Source: Paracoccus denitrificans
Lineage (GTDB): Bacteria > Pseudomonadota > Alphaproteobacteria > Rhodobacterales > Rhodobacteraceae
DNA: 64,000 bases
Assembly (NCBI RefSeq): GCF_900100045.1
Contig: NZ_FNEA01000002.1
Location: forward strand, 1-64,000
Direction: 5' to 3'
The position numbers were made by a program, and so were the translations under genes. The stretch's first letter is position 1. Each line of letters opens with the position of its first letter. The notes beneath the pieces are model-generated. The model was not told the origin of the DNA, ran no database searches, and saw only the letters and a program-made list of their open reading frames with translations. Shown one piece after another: positions 54,614 through 63,594 of this stretch.

Positions 54614-57010
54614 TCACTCCTGCCCGAGCAGGCTTTTCGCGTTCCAGATGTCCTGCATGTAGCCGCGGATCGTGCGATCCGACGAGAACCAGCCCGAGCG
54701 CGCCACGTTCAGCGCCGCCATCCGCGCCCAGCCGTCGCGGTCGGCATAGGCGAAATCGACCTCGCGCTGCGCCCGCCAGTAATCGGCGAAATCCGAGGCG
54801 ACGAGGAAGTAATCCGCCCCCGTCAGGTTCTCGACGATATTCGCATAGCGGTCCGGCTCGCCTGGGCTGAAGATGCCGCTGCGGATCGCCTCGATGGCGC
54901 GCTTGAGCCGCGGATCGCCGGCGACCGCCCTGGCGGCATGGTCGGGAACGGCGCGACGGGCCTCGGCCTCCTCGGCGGTCAGGCCGAACAGGAAGAAGTT
55001 CTCGGGCCCCACCAGTTCGCGGATCTCGACATTGGCACCGTCCAGCGTGCCGATGGTCGGCGCGCCGTTCAGCGCGAACTTCATGTTACCGGTGCCCGAC
55101 GCCTCCTTGCCGGCCGTCGAGATCTGCTCGGACAGATCGGCGGCGGGGATCAGCCGCTCGGCCAGCGTCACGTTGTAATTCGGCAGATAGACGACCTGCA
55201 GCTTTTCGTTCGTCGCCGCGTCGGCATTGATGACGCCCGCCACGTCGTTGATCAGCCGGATGATGTCCTTGGCGAAGAAATAGCCCGGCGCCGCCTTGCC
55301 GCCAAAGATCTTGACCCGCGCCGTCCAGTCGGCGGACGGGTTCTCGCGCATCTCCTGCCACAGCGCGATGGCCTCCAGGATGTTCAGGTGCTGGCGCTTG
55401 TATTCGTGGATGCGTTTGATCTGCACGTCGAACAGCGCCTGCGGATTCAGCGTCAGGCCATGTTCGCGGCGGGCCCAGTCGCTCAGATCGGCCTTGTTCG
55501 CGGCCTTCACGGCGGCGAACTGCTCCAGCCAGCCGGCATCGGCGGCATGGGGCTCCAGCGCCTGCAACTGCTCCAGATCGCCCACCCAGCCGTCGCCGAT
55601 GGTCTGGGTGATCAGCCGCGACAGGCGCGGGTTGCAACCATGCAGCCAGCGGCGCGGGGTGACGCCGTTGGTCTGGTTCACGATGCGATCGGGCCAGATG
55701 CGATGCTGGTCGGCGAAAACCGTGGTCTTCATCAGCCCGGTATGAAGCGCCGAGACGCCGTTGACGCGGTTCGACAGGATGAAGGACAACTCGCCCATCC
55801 TGACCCGCCCCTCGCCCCGCGCCGCGTTCCGGCGGTCGGGATGGGCCTTGGCGTCCTCGGCATCGATGCGGTCGATGATCTGCAGATGGCGCGGCAGCAA
55901 CTCGCCGAAAAGCCCCTCGCCCCAGCTTTCCAGCGCCTCGGGCAAGAGCGTGTGGTTGGTGTAGTTCACGCAGGCCCGGGTGATCGCCAGCGCCTCGTCG
56001 AAGGGAAGGCCGCGCTCGTCATGCAGGATGCGCAGCAATTCCGGCCCGGCGATGGCCGGATGGGTGTCGTTGAGCTGGATCGCCACCTTTTGCGGCAAGA
56101 GGCGGAGGTCGGCGTGATCGGCCTCGAACCGGCGCAGGATGTCGCGAATCGAGGCGGCCGAGAAGAAATATTCCTGCGTCAGCCGCAGCCGCTTGCCGGC
56201 TTCGGTCGAATCCTCGGGATAAAGCACGCGCGAGATGGTGCGGGCCAGCGCCTCGGCCTCGGCGGCCGCCGTAAAGTCGCCGGCGTTGAAGCGGCCGAGG
56301 TCGAAGGGGTCGACCGCCCGCCCGGCCCAGAGCCGCAGCGTGTTGGCCCAGGCTCCCTGCCAGCCGATGACCGGGACGTCATAGGCTTCGGATTGCACGA
56401 AGTTCTCGGGCTCCCAGACCGGCTTGCCGTCGCGGGTGACGACGCGGCCGCCGAAACCCAGGGTAAAACGCGCCTCGGGGCGCTCGAACTGCCAGACATA
56501 GGGCTGCGCGAGCCAGTCCTCGGGCGCCTCCATCTGCCGGCCCTCGGCAAAGCTCTGGCGAAACAGCCCGTGCTCATAGCGGATGCCGTAGCCATAGGCC
56601 GGGCAGCCCAGCGTGGCCAGCGATTCCATGAAACAGGCCGCCAGCCGCCCCAGCCCGCCGTTGCCCAGCGCCGCGTCGGGCTCGTCCAGCAGCAGGTCGC
56701 GGTAATCGAGGCCGAAGCTCTCGATCGCCGCCTGCGCCTGGTCGGCCAGTTGCAGGTTGACGATATTGTCCTGAAGCAGCCGGCCGATCAGGAATTCCAT
56801 CGACAGGTAATAGACCCGCTTGGCATCGGCGCGATAGGTGGCGCGGGTGGATGCCATCCAGCGATCCACGATGCGGTCGCGCACCGCATGGCTCAGCGCC
56901 AGCCGCCAGTCGAAGACCTGCGCATGATCCGGATCCTTGCCCAGCGTATAGGTCAGGTGCCACAGGATTGCATCGCGGAAATCGCTCTTGGGCATCTCGT
57001 CCTTGGCCAT
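54614..57010 (-). CDS. glgP: Glycogen phosphorylase
   Basis: PLP enzyme that releases glucose-1-phosphate from glycogen ends. It has 798 residues. The PLP-binding block EASGTGNMKFALNGAPTIGT lies near residue 640, and the N-terminal region has NGGLGRLAACFMESLATLG. The ATG at 57008-57010 follows CAGGGGAACGA. It is the first gene of the seven-gene minus-strand glycogen cluster, so the operon carries synthesis and breakdown together. A candidate LacI-type operator is about 100 bases upstream. Confidence 0.97.
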   Translation of the reverse strand: MAKDEMPKSDFRDAILWHLTYTLGKDPDHAQVFDWRLALSHAVRDRIVDRWMASTRATYRADAKRVYYLSMEFLIGRLLQDNIVNLQLADQAQAAIESFGLDYRDLLLDEPDAALGNGGLGRLAACFMESLATLGCPAYGYGIRYEHGLFRQSFAEGRQMEAPEDWLAQPYVWQFERPEARFTLGFGGRVVTRDGKPVWEPENFVQSEAYDVPVIGWQGAWANTLRLWAGRAVDPFDLGRFNAGDFTAAAEAEALARTISRVLYPEDSTEAGKRLRLTQEYFFSAASIRDILRRFEADHADLRLLPQKVAIQLNDTHPAIAGPELLRILHDERGLPFDEALAITRACVNYTNHTLLPEALESWGEGLFGELLPRHLQIIDRIDAEDAKAHPDRRNAARGEGRVRMGELSFILSNRVNGVSALHTGLMKTTVFADQHRIWPDRIVNQTNGVTPRRWLHGCNPRLSRLITQTIGDGWVGDLEQLQALEPHAADAGWLEQFAAVKAANKADLSDWARREHGLTLNPQALFDVQIKRIHEYKRQHLNILEAIALWQEMRENPSADWTARVKIFGGKAAPGYFFAKDIIRLINDVAGVINADAATNEKLQVVYLPNYNVTLAERLIPAADLSEQISTAGKEASGTGNMKFALNGAPTIGTLDGANVEIRELVGPENFFLFGLTAEEAEARRAVPDHAARAVAGDPRLKRAIEAIRSGIFSPGEPDRYANIVENLTGADYFLVASDFADYWRAQREVDFAYADRDGWARMAALNVARSGWFSSDRTIRGYMQDIWNAKSLLGQE

Positions 57011-57107
57011 TCGTTCCCCTGTCCAGTCATCGCGCCCGCAAGGAAATCCGGGCCGTTTCCCCGACTCTGCTTAAAGCACGACAGACCGCAAGCCATGCAA
57101 GGAAAAA

Positions 57108-57121
57108 TGTTAGCGATAACT
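57108..57121. promoter_or_regulatory. LacI-type operator candidate upstream of glgP
   Basis: TGTTAGCGATAACT contains the palindrome GTTA-GCGA-TAAC with the central CG typical of LacI-family sites. It lies about 100 bases upstream of the glgP start, in the 246-base gap between nadC and glgP. No LacI gene is in the window, so the regulator would be encoded elsewhere. Confidence 0.5.
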
Positions 57122-57207
57122 GCTTTTCGGCGGAACGTGGCGGAAACGCCCGGTATCGGCCGGGCATTGGCGAGCCGGGCCGCAGCCGGTCATTTTCGAG
57201 ATATGCG

Positions 57208-57223
57208 GTTCAGTCGCCTGAAC
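57208..57223. promoter_or_regulatory. Palindrome downstream of nadC
   Basis: GTTCAG-TCGC-CTGAAC is an inverted repeat with 6-base arms, 33 bases past the nadC stop and about 200 bases upstream of glgP. It could be a weak nadC terminator hairpin or a second operator for the glg cluster. I cannot tell which from sequence. Confidence 0.35.
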
Positions 57224-57256
57224 AGGTTCGGGATTTCCGCAGCGCCGCGATTTTGG

Positions 57257-58108
57257 TCAGAAATCCAGACCCAGATCCAGCGTGCGCGCCGAATGGGTCA
57301 GCGCGCCGACCGAGATGTAGTCCACCCCCGTCGCCGCCACCTCGGCCACACGGGCGAGTCGCATGTTGCCCGAGGCTTCCAGCACCACGCGGCCCGCGGT
57401 CATGGCGACCGCCTCGCGCAGTTCCGCCGTCTGCATGTTGTCCAGCAGCACGACATCGGCGCCGCCCTCCTCCAGCACCTCGGCAAGCTGGTCCAGCCGG
57501 TCCACCTCGATCTCGACCCGCATCATGTGCGAGGCGCGGGCCTTGATCGCCTGCAGGACCGGCCGGATGCCGCCCGCCGCCGCGATGTGGTTGTCCTTGA
57601 CCAGGATCGCGTCCGACAGGCCGAAGCGGTGGTTGAAGCCGCCGCCATGCAGGACCGCCTGCTTCTCGACCAGCCGCAGCCCCGGCGTGGTCTTGCGGGT
57701 GCAGGTGATGCGCGCCTTCGTCCCCGCCGTCTCGGCCACGAATGCCGCCGTCTGCGTGGCGATGCCGGACAGCCGGCCGGCAAAGTTCAGCGCCACCCGC
57801 TCGGCCGAGAGGATCGAGGCCGCCTCGCCCTCGATCTCGGCCAGGGTGTCGCCGGGCTGGAAGCGGCTGCCGTCGGGATGGAGCGGCCGCCATGCCAGGC
57901 CCGGATCGATCAGGCGAAAGGCGATGCCCGCCAGTTGCATCCCCGAGGCCACGCCCGCCTCGCGCGCCACGATCCGCGCCCGGTAGCGGGTGCCGGCCGG
58001 GATCACCGTGCGCGTGGTGATGTCGCCATAGGTGCCCAGATCCTCGGTCAGCGCGGCGCGCAGCAGCGGCTCCAGGATCATCTCGGGCAGCGGGGGCATC
58101 TCGGTCAT
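57257..58108 (-). CDS. nadC: Quinolinate phosphoribosyltransferase
   Basis: Converts quinolinate and PRPP to nicotinate mononucleotide, the third step of de novo NAD synthesis. It has 283 residues. Family blocks are EDLGTYGDITTR near 22-33, TRKTTPGLR (PRPP/quinolinate-binding basic region), HRFGLSDAILVKDNH and LEASGNM near the C terminus. The ATG at 58106-58108 overlaps the nadB stop by four bases. It is last in the nadA-nadB-nadC operon. Confidence 0.97.
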   Translation of the reverse strand: MTEMPPLPEMILEPLLRAALTEDLGTYGDITTRTVIPAGTRYRARIVAREAGVASGMQLAGIAFRLIDPGLAWRPLHPDGSRFQPGDTLAEIEGEAASILSAERVALNFAGRLSGIATQTAAFVAETAGTKARITCTRKTTPGLRLVEKQAVLHGGGFNHRFGLSDAILVKDNHIAAAGGIRPVLQAIKARASHMMRVEIEVDRLDQLAEVLEEGGADVVLLDNMQTAELREAVAMTAGRVVLEASGNMRLARVAEVAATGVDYISVGALTHSARTLDLGLDF

Positions 58109-59670
58109 GTCGTCTCCGGTTCAAGCGAGGCGCGCAGGGCCAGCGCATCGGCCAGCCGCAGGCGCGAGCGGCGACCCTCGGGCGCGGTCTGCGGGAAGTC
58201 GGTGCGGCAATGCGCGCCGCGGCTTTCCTGCCGCATCAGCGCCGCGGCGGCGATCAGCGTGGCGGTGGCGGTCATGTTCATGAGCGCCGGGCAATCGGGC
58301 TGCGCCGCCTCGATGGTCCCGATCTCGCGCAGGCAGCGGCTCAGGCCCCCGGCATCGCGCAAAACCCCCGCGCCCTCGGTCATGGCGCGGCGCAGGCGGG
58401 CGACCAGCGCCGGGTCGGGCACGGGGCCGGGCGGCAGATCGGGCAGCAGGATTTCGGGCGCGTCCTGCGCCGGGCCCAGCCGCGCCTCGATGGAGAGCGC
58501 GCAGCGGCGGGCAAAGACCAGCGCCTCAAGAAGCCCGTTCGAGGCCAGCCGGTTCGCACCATGCAGGCCGGTCGAGCTGGCCTCGCCGCAGACCCAAAGC
58601 CGGTCGAGGCTGGCCCGCCCCTCGGCGTCCACCGCCACGCCGCCCATGTGGTAATGCGCGGCGGCGGCCACCGGGATCGGCTCGCGGGTGGGGTCGATCC
58701 CCGCGCGCGAGCACGCCCCCGCGACGGCCGGGAATTCGGTCAGGATGCGGTCGCCCAGGCAGCCGCGGGTGTCCAGCATCGGCCGCAAGCCCGCCTGCGT
58801 CTGGGCATAGATCGCACGCGCCACCACGTCGCGCGGCGCAAGCTCGGCATCGGGATGCACCGCCAGCATGAAGCGCTCGCCCAGCCGGTTGACCAGATGC
58901 GCGCCCTCGCCGCGCAGCGCCTCGGTGGCCAGCGGCGCCGGGTCTTCGCCGCAATCGATGGCGGTGGGGTGGAACTGCACGAATTCCGCATCGGCGATCT
59001 CGGCCCCGGCCCGCGCCGCCATGCCGATCACCTGGCCGCGGATGCGCGGCGGATTGGTGGTCAGCGCGTAAAGCCCGCCCGAGCCGCCGCCCGCCAGCAG
59101 CACCGCCGGCGCGCGGATCAGGAAGGGCGCCGAGCCCTGTGGACCGGAAAGCGTGACCTCGACCCCCGCGACCACGCCCTCCTCGACGCGCAGGCCGGTG
59201 GCCATGACGCCCTCCAGCACCTGGACCGAGGGTGTCTCGCGCACGCAGGCGACCAGCGCCCGCATGATCTCGGCCCCGGCCTGGTCGCCGCGCACCCGCA
59301 CGACGCGGGCAAAGCTGTGCGCCGCCTCGCGCGACAGCACATAGCCGCCGTCGGGCTTGCGGTCGAAGGGGGTGCCGAGCCGGGTCAGGTCCAGGATATG
59401 CGCCCGCGCCTCGTCCGTGACCAGCGCCGCGACGGCGGGATCGACGGTGCCGGCGCCGGCAAGCAGCGTGTCGCGGGCATGCGCCTGCGCACTGTCGGCC
59501 GGGTCCATGGCCGCCGCCACCCCGCCCTGCGCCCAGGCCGAGCTTGCGCCCTGCCCCAGCACCTCGGGCGAGATCATCAGCACCGGGCGCGGCGCCAGTT
59601 TCAGCGCCGCGTATAGCGCGCCCAGCCCCGCACCGACGATGATGACGCGGGGCGTCGAGGTTTCGCGCAT
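58105..59670 (-). CDS. nadB: L-aspartate oxidase
   Basis: FAD enzyme oxidising L-aspartate to iminoaspartate, the first step of NAD synthesis. It has 521 residues. The FAD fold opens IIVGAGLGALYAAL near 10-23; QFHPTAI and GVAVDAEGRASLDRLWVCGE follow, and the flavin-linked GLHGANRLASNGLLEALVF block is near 370. The C-terminal helical domain is of normal length. It starts three bases after the nadA stop and overlaps nadC. Confidence 0.96.
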   Translation of the reverse strand: MRETSTPRVIIVGAGLGALYAALKLAPRPVLMISPEVLGQGASSAWAQGGVAAAMDPADSAQAHARDTLLAGAGTVDPAVAALVTDEARAHILDLTRLGTPFDRKPDGGYVLSREAAHSFARVVRVRGDQAGAEIMRALVACVRETPSVQVLEGVMATGLRVEEGVVAGVEVTLSGPQGSAPFLIRAPAVLLAGGGSGGLYALTTNPPRIRGQVIGMAARAGAEIADAEFVQFHPTAIDCGEDPAPLATEALRGEGAHLVNRLGERFMLAVHPDAELAPRDVVARAIYAQTQAGLRPMLDTRGCLGDRILTEFPAVAGACSRAGIDPTREPIPVAAAAHYHMGGVAVDAEGRASLDRLWVCGEASSTGLHGANRLASNGLLEALVFARRCALSIEARLGPAQDAPEILLPDLPPGPVPDPALVARLRRAMTEGAGVLRDAGGLSRCLREIGTIEAAQPDCPALMNMTATATLIAAAALMRQESRGAHCRTDFPQTAPEGRRSRLRLADALALRASLEPETT

Positions 59671-59673
59671 CCG

Positions 59674-60726
59674 TCAGGCCGCCAGGCGTTGCGACAGGTC
59701 GATCATGCGCTGCACCGCCAGCCGGGCGCGGTCCGCGACCTGCGGATCGACCTCGACCGCGCCGGTCATGGTGTGCAGCGACCACAGCACCTTTTCCAGC
59801 GTGATCTTCTGCATATAGGGGCACATGTTGCAGGGGCCGAGGAACTCGACCTCGGGATTGGCGTCCGAGATGTTCGAGGCCATCGAGCATTCCGTGACCA
59901 GCATCACCTGCCTGGGCCGCTCCGTCTCGACCCAGCCCTGGATATTGGCGGTCGAACCGGCGTAATCGGCCTCGGCCACCACGTCGGGCGGGCATTCGGG
60001 ATGGGCGATGATCTTAAGCCCCGGGTTCCAGTCGCGGAAATCGCGCAGATCCTGCGCCGTGAACTGCTCATGCACGATGCAGGCGCCGTCCCACCAGACG
60101 ATGCGCTTTTGCGGCACCTTGTTCGCGACGTTCTGCGCCAGCCATTTGTCGGGCGTCATGATGATCGTGTCGCCCTCCAGCGCCGCGACGATCTGCGCCG
60201 CATTGGCAGAGGTGCAGCAGATGTCGGACGCGGCCTTCACCTCGGCGGTGGTGTTGACGTAGCTGACCACCGGCGCGCCGGGATAGCGCGCCCGCATCTC
60301 GGCGATGCCCTCGGCGGTGATGCTTTCGGCCAGCGAGCAGCCGGCCTCCATGTCGGGCATCAGCACCGTTTTCCGCGGATTCAGGATCTTCGAGGTCTCG
60401 GCCATGAAATGCACGCCGCATTGCACGATCACCTCGGCCTCGACCTTGGTCGCGGCGATGGCCAGCGCCAGGCTGTCCCCCACCACGTCCGAGATGCCGT
60501 GATAGATCTGCGGCGTCATGTAGTTATGCGCCAGCACCACGGCATTGCGCTCTTTCTTGAGCTTGTTGATCGCAGCGACATAGGGGGCATGGATCGCCCA
60601 GTCGGGCCAGGGCATGACGCGACCCATCCGGGCATGGATATCGGCCATGCGCTCGGCCAGCTCGAGCGAGGGCTCAAGATCGTAATGCGAGCCGAGCTCG
60701 CTGCGGATGGTCGTCAGATCGAGCAT
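59674..60726 (-). CDS. nadA: Quinolinate synthase
   Basis: [4Fe-4S] enzyme condensing iminoaspartate with dihydroxyacetone phosphate to quinolinate. It has 350 residues. Cluster cysteines are in VQCGVHFMAE, AHPECPPDVV and GPCNMCPYMQ, as in other NadA proteins; VLAHNYMTPQIYHGISD and VLMPDMEAGCSL are substrate-site blocks. The ATG at 60724-60726 follows GTGGGGGGACCAA; a longer in-frame reading upstream is not family-like. It is the first gene of nadABC and diverges from an IclR regulator. Confidence 0.97.
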   Translation of the reverse strand: MLDLTTIRSELGSHYDLEPSLELAERMADIHARMGRVMPWPDWAIHAPYVAAINKLKKERNAVVLAHNYMTPQIYHGISDVVGDSLALAIAATKVEAEVIVQCGVHFMAETSKILNPRKTVLMPDMEAGCSLAESITAEGIAEMRARYPGAPVVSYVNTTAEVKAASDICCTSANAAQIVAALEGDTIIMTPDKWLAQNVANKVPQKRIVWWDGACIVHEQFTAQDLRDFRDWNPGLKIIAHPECPPDVVAEADYAGSTANIQGWVETERPRQVMLVTECSMASNISDANPEVEFLGPCNMCPYMQKITLEKVLWSLHTMTGAVEVDPQVADRARLAVQRMIDLSQRLAA

Positions 60727-60982
60727 TTGGTCCCCCCACTCTGCCCGCGTCGCAGTCACCCCGGATATAGTGCGCCCGGCCCCCGATACCAGAACTGCCG
60801 GGGTCTGTGAGTCGCGGTTCCTAACCGATGGATGACGCTCGGGCAACGCAAATGCTACAGTGCAGCGACCGGGGACCGGCACCTGCCGCCATCCGCGCAA
60901 AAGGATGTAGTGGCGCCCGCGACGTCTGGACCTCCTGCCCTCCTGCGATAATAAGAACGGTAAAGCGACCGGGTTCCAGGCC

Positions 60983-61747
60983 ATGCAAGAGTATCAAGAC
61001 AGTTCCCAGGCGCCCCCAAGCCTGCGCAATCTCCAGATCCTGGAAGTGCTGGCGCGCGAGGCGCGGCCGATGACCGCCACCGAGATCAACGCCAGCCTCG
61101 GCCTGCCCAAGCCGACCATCCACCGCCTGGTCGCCACCCTGGAACAAGAGGGCTACCTGTCGCGGCAACTCGATGGGCGCAGCTATCTGCCCGGCCTCAA
61201 GCTGCGGCGCATGATGCTGGGCGTCATGCATGCCGGCCAATACGACCTGGCGCGCCACGACGTGCTGGTCCGGCTGTTCGCCTCGGTGGGCGAAACCTGC
61301 TCGATCTCGATCCCCGAGGGCGACACGCTGGTCTATGTGGACCGGGTCGAGACGAACTGGCCCTTGCGGCTGGTGATCCGGCTGGGCACCCGCGTGCCGC
61401 TGCATGCGACCGCCGCCGGCAAGGTCTGCCTGGCCTTCATGAACCCGCAGAGCGTCGAGCATTTCCTGCGCCACGCCCAACTGCATCCGCATACGCCGAA
61501 CACCTTCGCCAGCGCCGAAAGCCTGCGCGAAGAACTGGCGCGCGTGCGCGAACAGGGCCACGCCATCGACGATCAGGAATTCATTCCCGGCATGGTCGGC
61601 ATCTCGGTCCCGGCGCTGGATTCGCGCGGCCGGGTGCTGGCCGCCGTGACCTTTCACGCGCCCGTCCAGCGCATGTCGCTGGACACGGCCATGACGCATC
61701 TGCCGGCGCTGCAACGCGCCGCACGCGAGCTGGCCGACCTGGCCTGA
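60983..61747 (+). CDS. IclR-family regulator
   Basis: Regulator of 254 residues: N-terminal winged helix-turn-helix (about 12-75, MTATEINASLGLPKPTIHRL) and a GAF-like IclR effector domain (about 85-250). The ATG at 60983-60985 is 256 bases from the divergent nadA start. IclR proteins usually control catabolic genes, and NAD genes in alphaproteobacteria are more often run by other families, so its target may not be nadABC. It ends five bases before the stop of the convergent pabC-like gene. Confidence 0.82.
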   Translation: MQEYQDSSQAPPSLRNLQILEVLAREARPMTATEINASLGLPKPTIHRLVATLEQEGYLSRQLDGRSYLPGLKLRRMMLGVMHAGQYDLARHDVLVRLFASVGETCSISIPEGDTLVYVDRVETNWPLRLVIRLGTRVPLHATAAGKVCLAFMNPQSVEHFLRHAQLHPHTPNTFASAESLREELARVREQGHAIDDQEFIPGMVGISVPALDSRGRVLAAVTFHAPVQRMSLDTAMTHLPALQRAARELADLA

Positions 61748-61752
61748 CCGGC

Positions 61753-62388
61753 TCAGCCCGCCCAGACGGCGGGGATCAGCCCGCGCAGCGCATTGCCGAC
61801 CCAAAGCCGGACATGCGGCAGATCCCCGGCCGGCAGCAACTCTTCGCGGCAGGCCCCCTCGGCCAGCATCCCAGCCCGCAGCACGCCCGGCAAAAGCCCG
61901 CAGGACAGCGGCGGCGTGCGCATGCCCTGGCCGCGGTCGAAAAAGACCGTGGTGATGGTGCCGTCGCAGACCTCGCCGCGCTCGTTCAGGAAGATCGCCT
62001 CCTCGATCCCCTCGGGCAGCGCGGCGCGGGCATCGTCGTATTGCGCCCGCCGCGTGGTCTTGAGCCGCAGCCAGGGATCGCCCGAGCCGAGCCGCGTGCC
62101 GGCCAGCGCCAGCCGCCATTCCGGGCGCGACTGCGGCAGGGGGCCCCGCGTCACCTCGATCCGCGCGGCGCGATCCAGCGTCAGCCGCAGCCGCGCCGGC
62201 TGGCCGGCAGGCGCGACCAGCGCGGCGCGGGCGGCCTGCGGGTCGCAGGGCCAGCCAAGCGCCTGCGCCCCCGCCGCCAGCCGCGCCAGATGCCCCTCGA
62301 TCCGGGGACAGCGGGCGCCGTCCCACAGCACCGTTTCGATCAGCCGCAATCCGGGGTCGTCAGATCCTGCGCATAGCGGGCTTTCCAT
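61753..62388 (-). CDS. pabC: Aminodeoxychorismate lyase-like class IV PLP enzyme
   Basis: Class IV aminotransferase-fold protein of 211 residues, probably releasing p-aminobenzoate and pyruvate from aminodeoxychorismate. The PLP lysine is K110 in LKTTRRAQYDDAR, and EAIFLNERGEVCDGTITTVF is the family signature block. It is shorter than E. coli PabC (269) but of the length seen where it follows a stand-alone PabB. The ATG at 62386-62388 lies 49 bases inside the 3' end of pabB and has GGAGGAGGCGCT before it, so the two are coupled. A branched-chain aminotransferase role is less likely. Confidence 0.8.
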   Translation of the reverse strand: MESPLCAGSDDPGLRLIETVLWDGARCPRIEGHLARLAAGAQALGWPCDPQAARAALVAPAGQPARLRLTLDRAARIEVTRGPLPQSRPEWRLALAGTRLGSGDPWLRLKTTRRAQYDDARAALPEGIEEAIFLNERGEVCDGTITTVFFDRGQGMRTPPLSCGLLPGVLRAGMLAEGACREELLPAGDLPHVRLWVGNALRGLIPAVWAG

Positions 62389-63485
62389 AGCGCCTCCTCC
62401 CATTCGCCTTCGGCGGTCGAATCCTGCACCACGCCGCCACCGACATTCAGCGTGACCTCGCCGTCGGGCCAGACCGAAAGCGTGCGGATCGCGACCGAGA
62501 AGCAGGCCGCGCCGTCCGGTGCCATCCAGCCGATGGCGCCGCAATAGACGCCGCGCGCAAAGGGCTCGACCTCGCGGATGATCTGCATGGCGCGGATCTT
62601 GGGCGCGCCGGTGATCGAGCCGCAGGGAAACAGCGCCCGCATCAGCGCGCCCAGCTCGGCCGGGCGTTCCAGCTGGCCCACCACGCGCGAACTCATCTGG
62701 TGGACGGTGGCAAAGCTGTCCACGGCGAAAAGCTCGGGCACCCGCACCGAGCCCACGCGCGAGATGCGGGCGATGTCGTTGCGCAGCAGGTCCACGATCA
62801 TCAGGTTCTCGGCCCGGTTCTTTTCCGATGCCGCCAGCCCCGCCGCCAGGGCCGCGTCGTGCGCCGGATCGGGGTCGCGTGGCGCCGTGCCCTTCATCGG
62901 CCGCGCCTCGATCCGGCCCTGCGCGTCAAGGCGGAAGAACAGCTCGGGCGAGCGCGAGACCACCACCGGCCCCTGCCCCAGATCGGCATAGGCGCCGAAG
63001 CCTACCGGCTGGCGCGCGGCCAGCGCGGCGTAAAGCTCCAGCGGCGAGCCGGAAACGAGGCGCGAACCGATGGGAAAGGTCAGGTTGATCTGATAGCAAT
63101 CCCCCGCCGCGATATAGTCGCGGGTCCGGGCAAAGGCGGCGGCATAATCCTGCTGCGAGATCAGCGGCTTCAGCGGCGCCAGCCGGGCCGCGTCGCCCGC
63201 GGGCAGCGGCGGGGCCGGCCGGGGCGCGTCATGGACGGCAAAGGCCAGCAGCGGCGTGCGGCGCTCGGCCGGCATGTCACGGGCCAGCACCGGCTCCAGC
63301 GCATAGCCCAGCTCATAGGACAGGTAGCCCGCGATCCATGCCCCCTGCCGGCGCCGGGCCTCCAGATGGTCGAGCGCAGGGGCCACGTCCTCGGGCCGGG
63401 TCACCACCAGCAATTCCCGCGGGTCCCGAAACAGGACCGGCCCGCCCCCGGGACCGAATTCGCAAAGGATCACGCGCGCCTCCAT
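62340..63485 (-). CDS. pabB: Aminodeoxychorismate synthase component I
   Basis: Converts chorismate and ammonia to aminodeoxychorismate on the way to p-aminobenzoate and folate. It has 381 residues. The key lysine is K198 in ARPMKGTAPR; anthranilate synthase has alanine there, so this is PabB rather than TrpE. Other blocks are GDCYQINLT near 129-137, SEKNRAENLMIVDLLRND and GSITGAPKIRAMQII. I take the ATG at 63483-63485; an ATG seven codons upstream is possible and neither has a clear ribosome site. It overlaps the pabC-like gene by 49 bases. No amidotransferase partner (pabA) is in the window. Confidence 0.88.
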   Translation of the reverse strand: MEARVILCEFGPGGGPVLFRDPRELLVVTRPEDVAPALDHLEARRRQGAWIAGYLSYELGYALEPVLARDMPAERRTPLLAFAVHDAPRPAPPLPAGDAARLAPLKPLISQQDYAAAFARTRDYIAAGDCYQINLTFPIGSRLVSGSPLELYAALAARQPVGFGAYADLGQGPVVVSRSPELFFRLDAQGRIEARPMKGTAPRDPDPAHDAALAAGLAASEKNRAENLMIVDLLRNDIARISRVGSVRVPELFAVDSFATVHQMSSRVVGQLERPAELGALMRALFPCGSITGAPKIRAMQIIREVEPFARGVYCGAIGWMAPDGAACFSVAIRTLSVWPDGEVTLNVGGGVVQDSTAEGEWEEALWKARYAQDLTTPDCG

Positions 63486-63594
63486 TCTCGTGGCGCGGGG
63501 TAGCATAGGCGGGGCGGCGCGAACAATGGCCGGCATGGGAACCGCTGCGACAATGCCGCGGAATGCAGGGGCTGCACCCGCCCGCCGCCGGAGC

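Noticed and set aside
53735..58654. A 1,639-codon open frame on the plus strand
   Set aside because: It runs antisense through glgB, glgP and nadC, all strongly supported on the minus strand. Long antisense frames are expected at this GC content and codon bias, and its translation shows no family motif.
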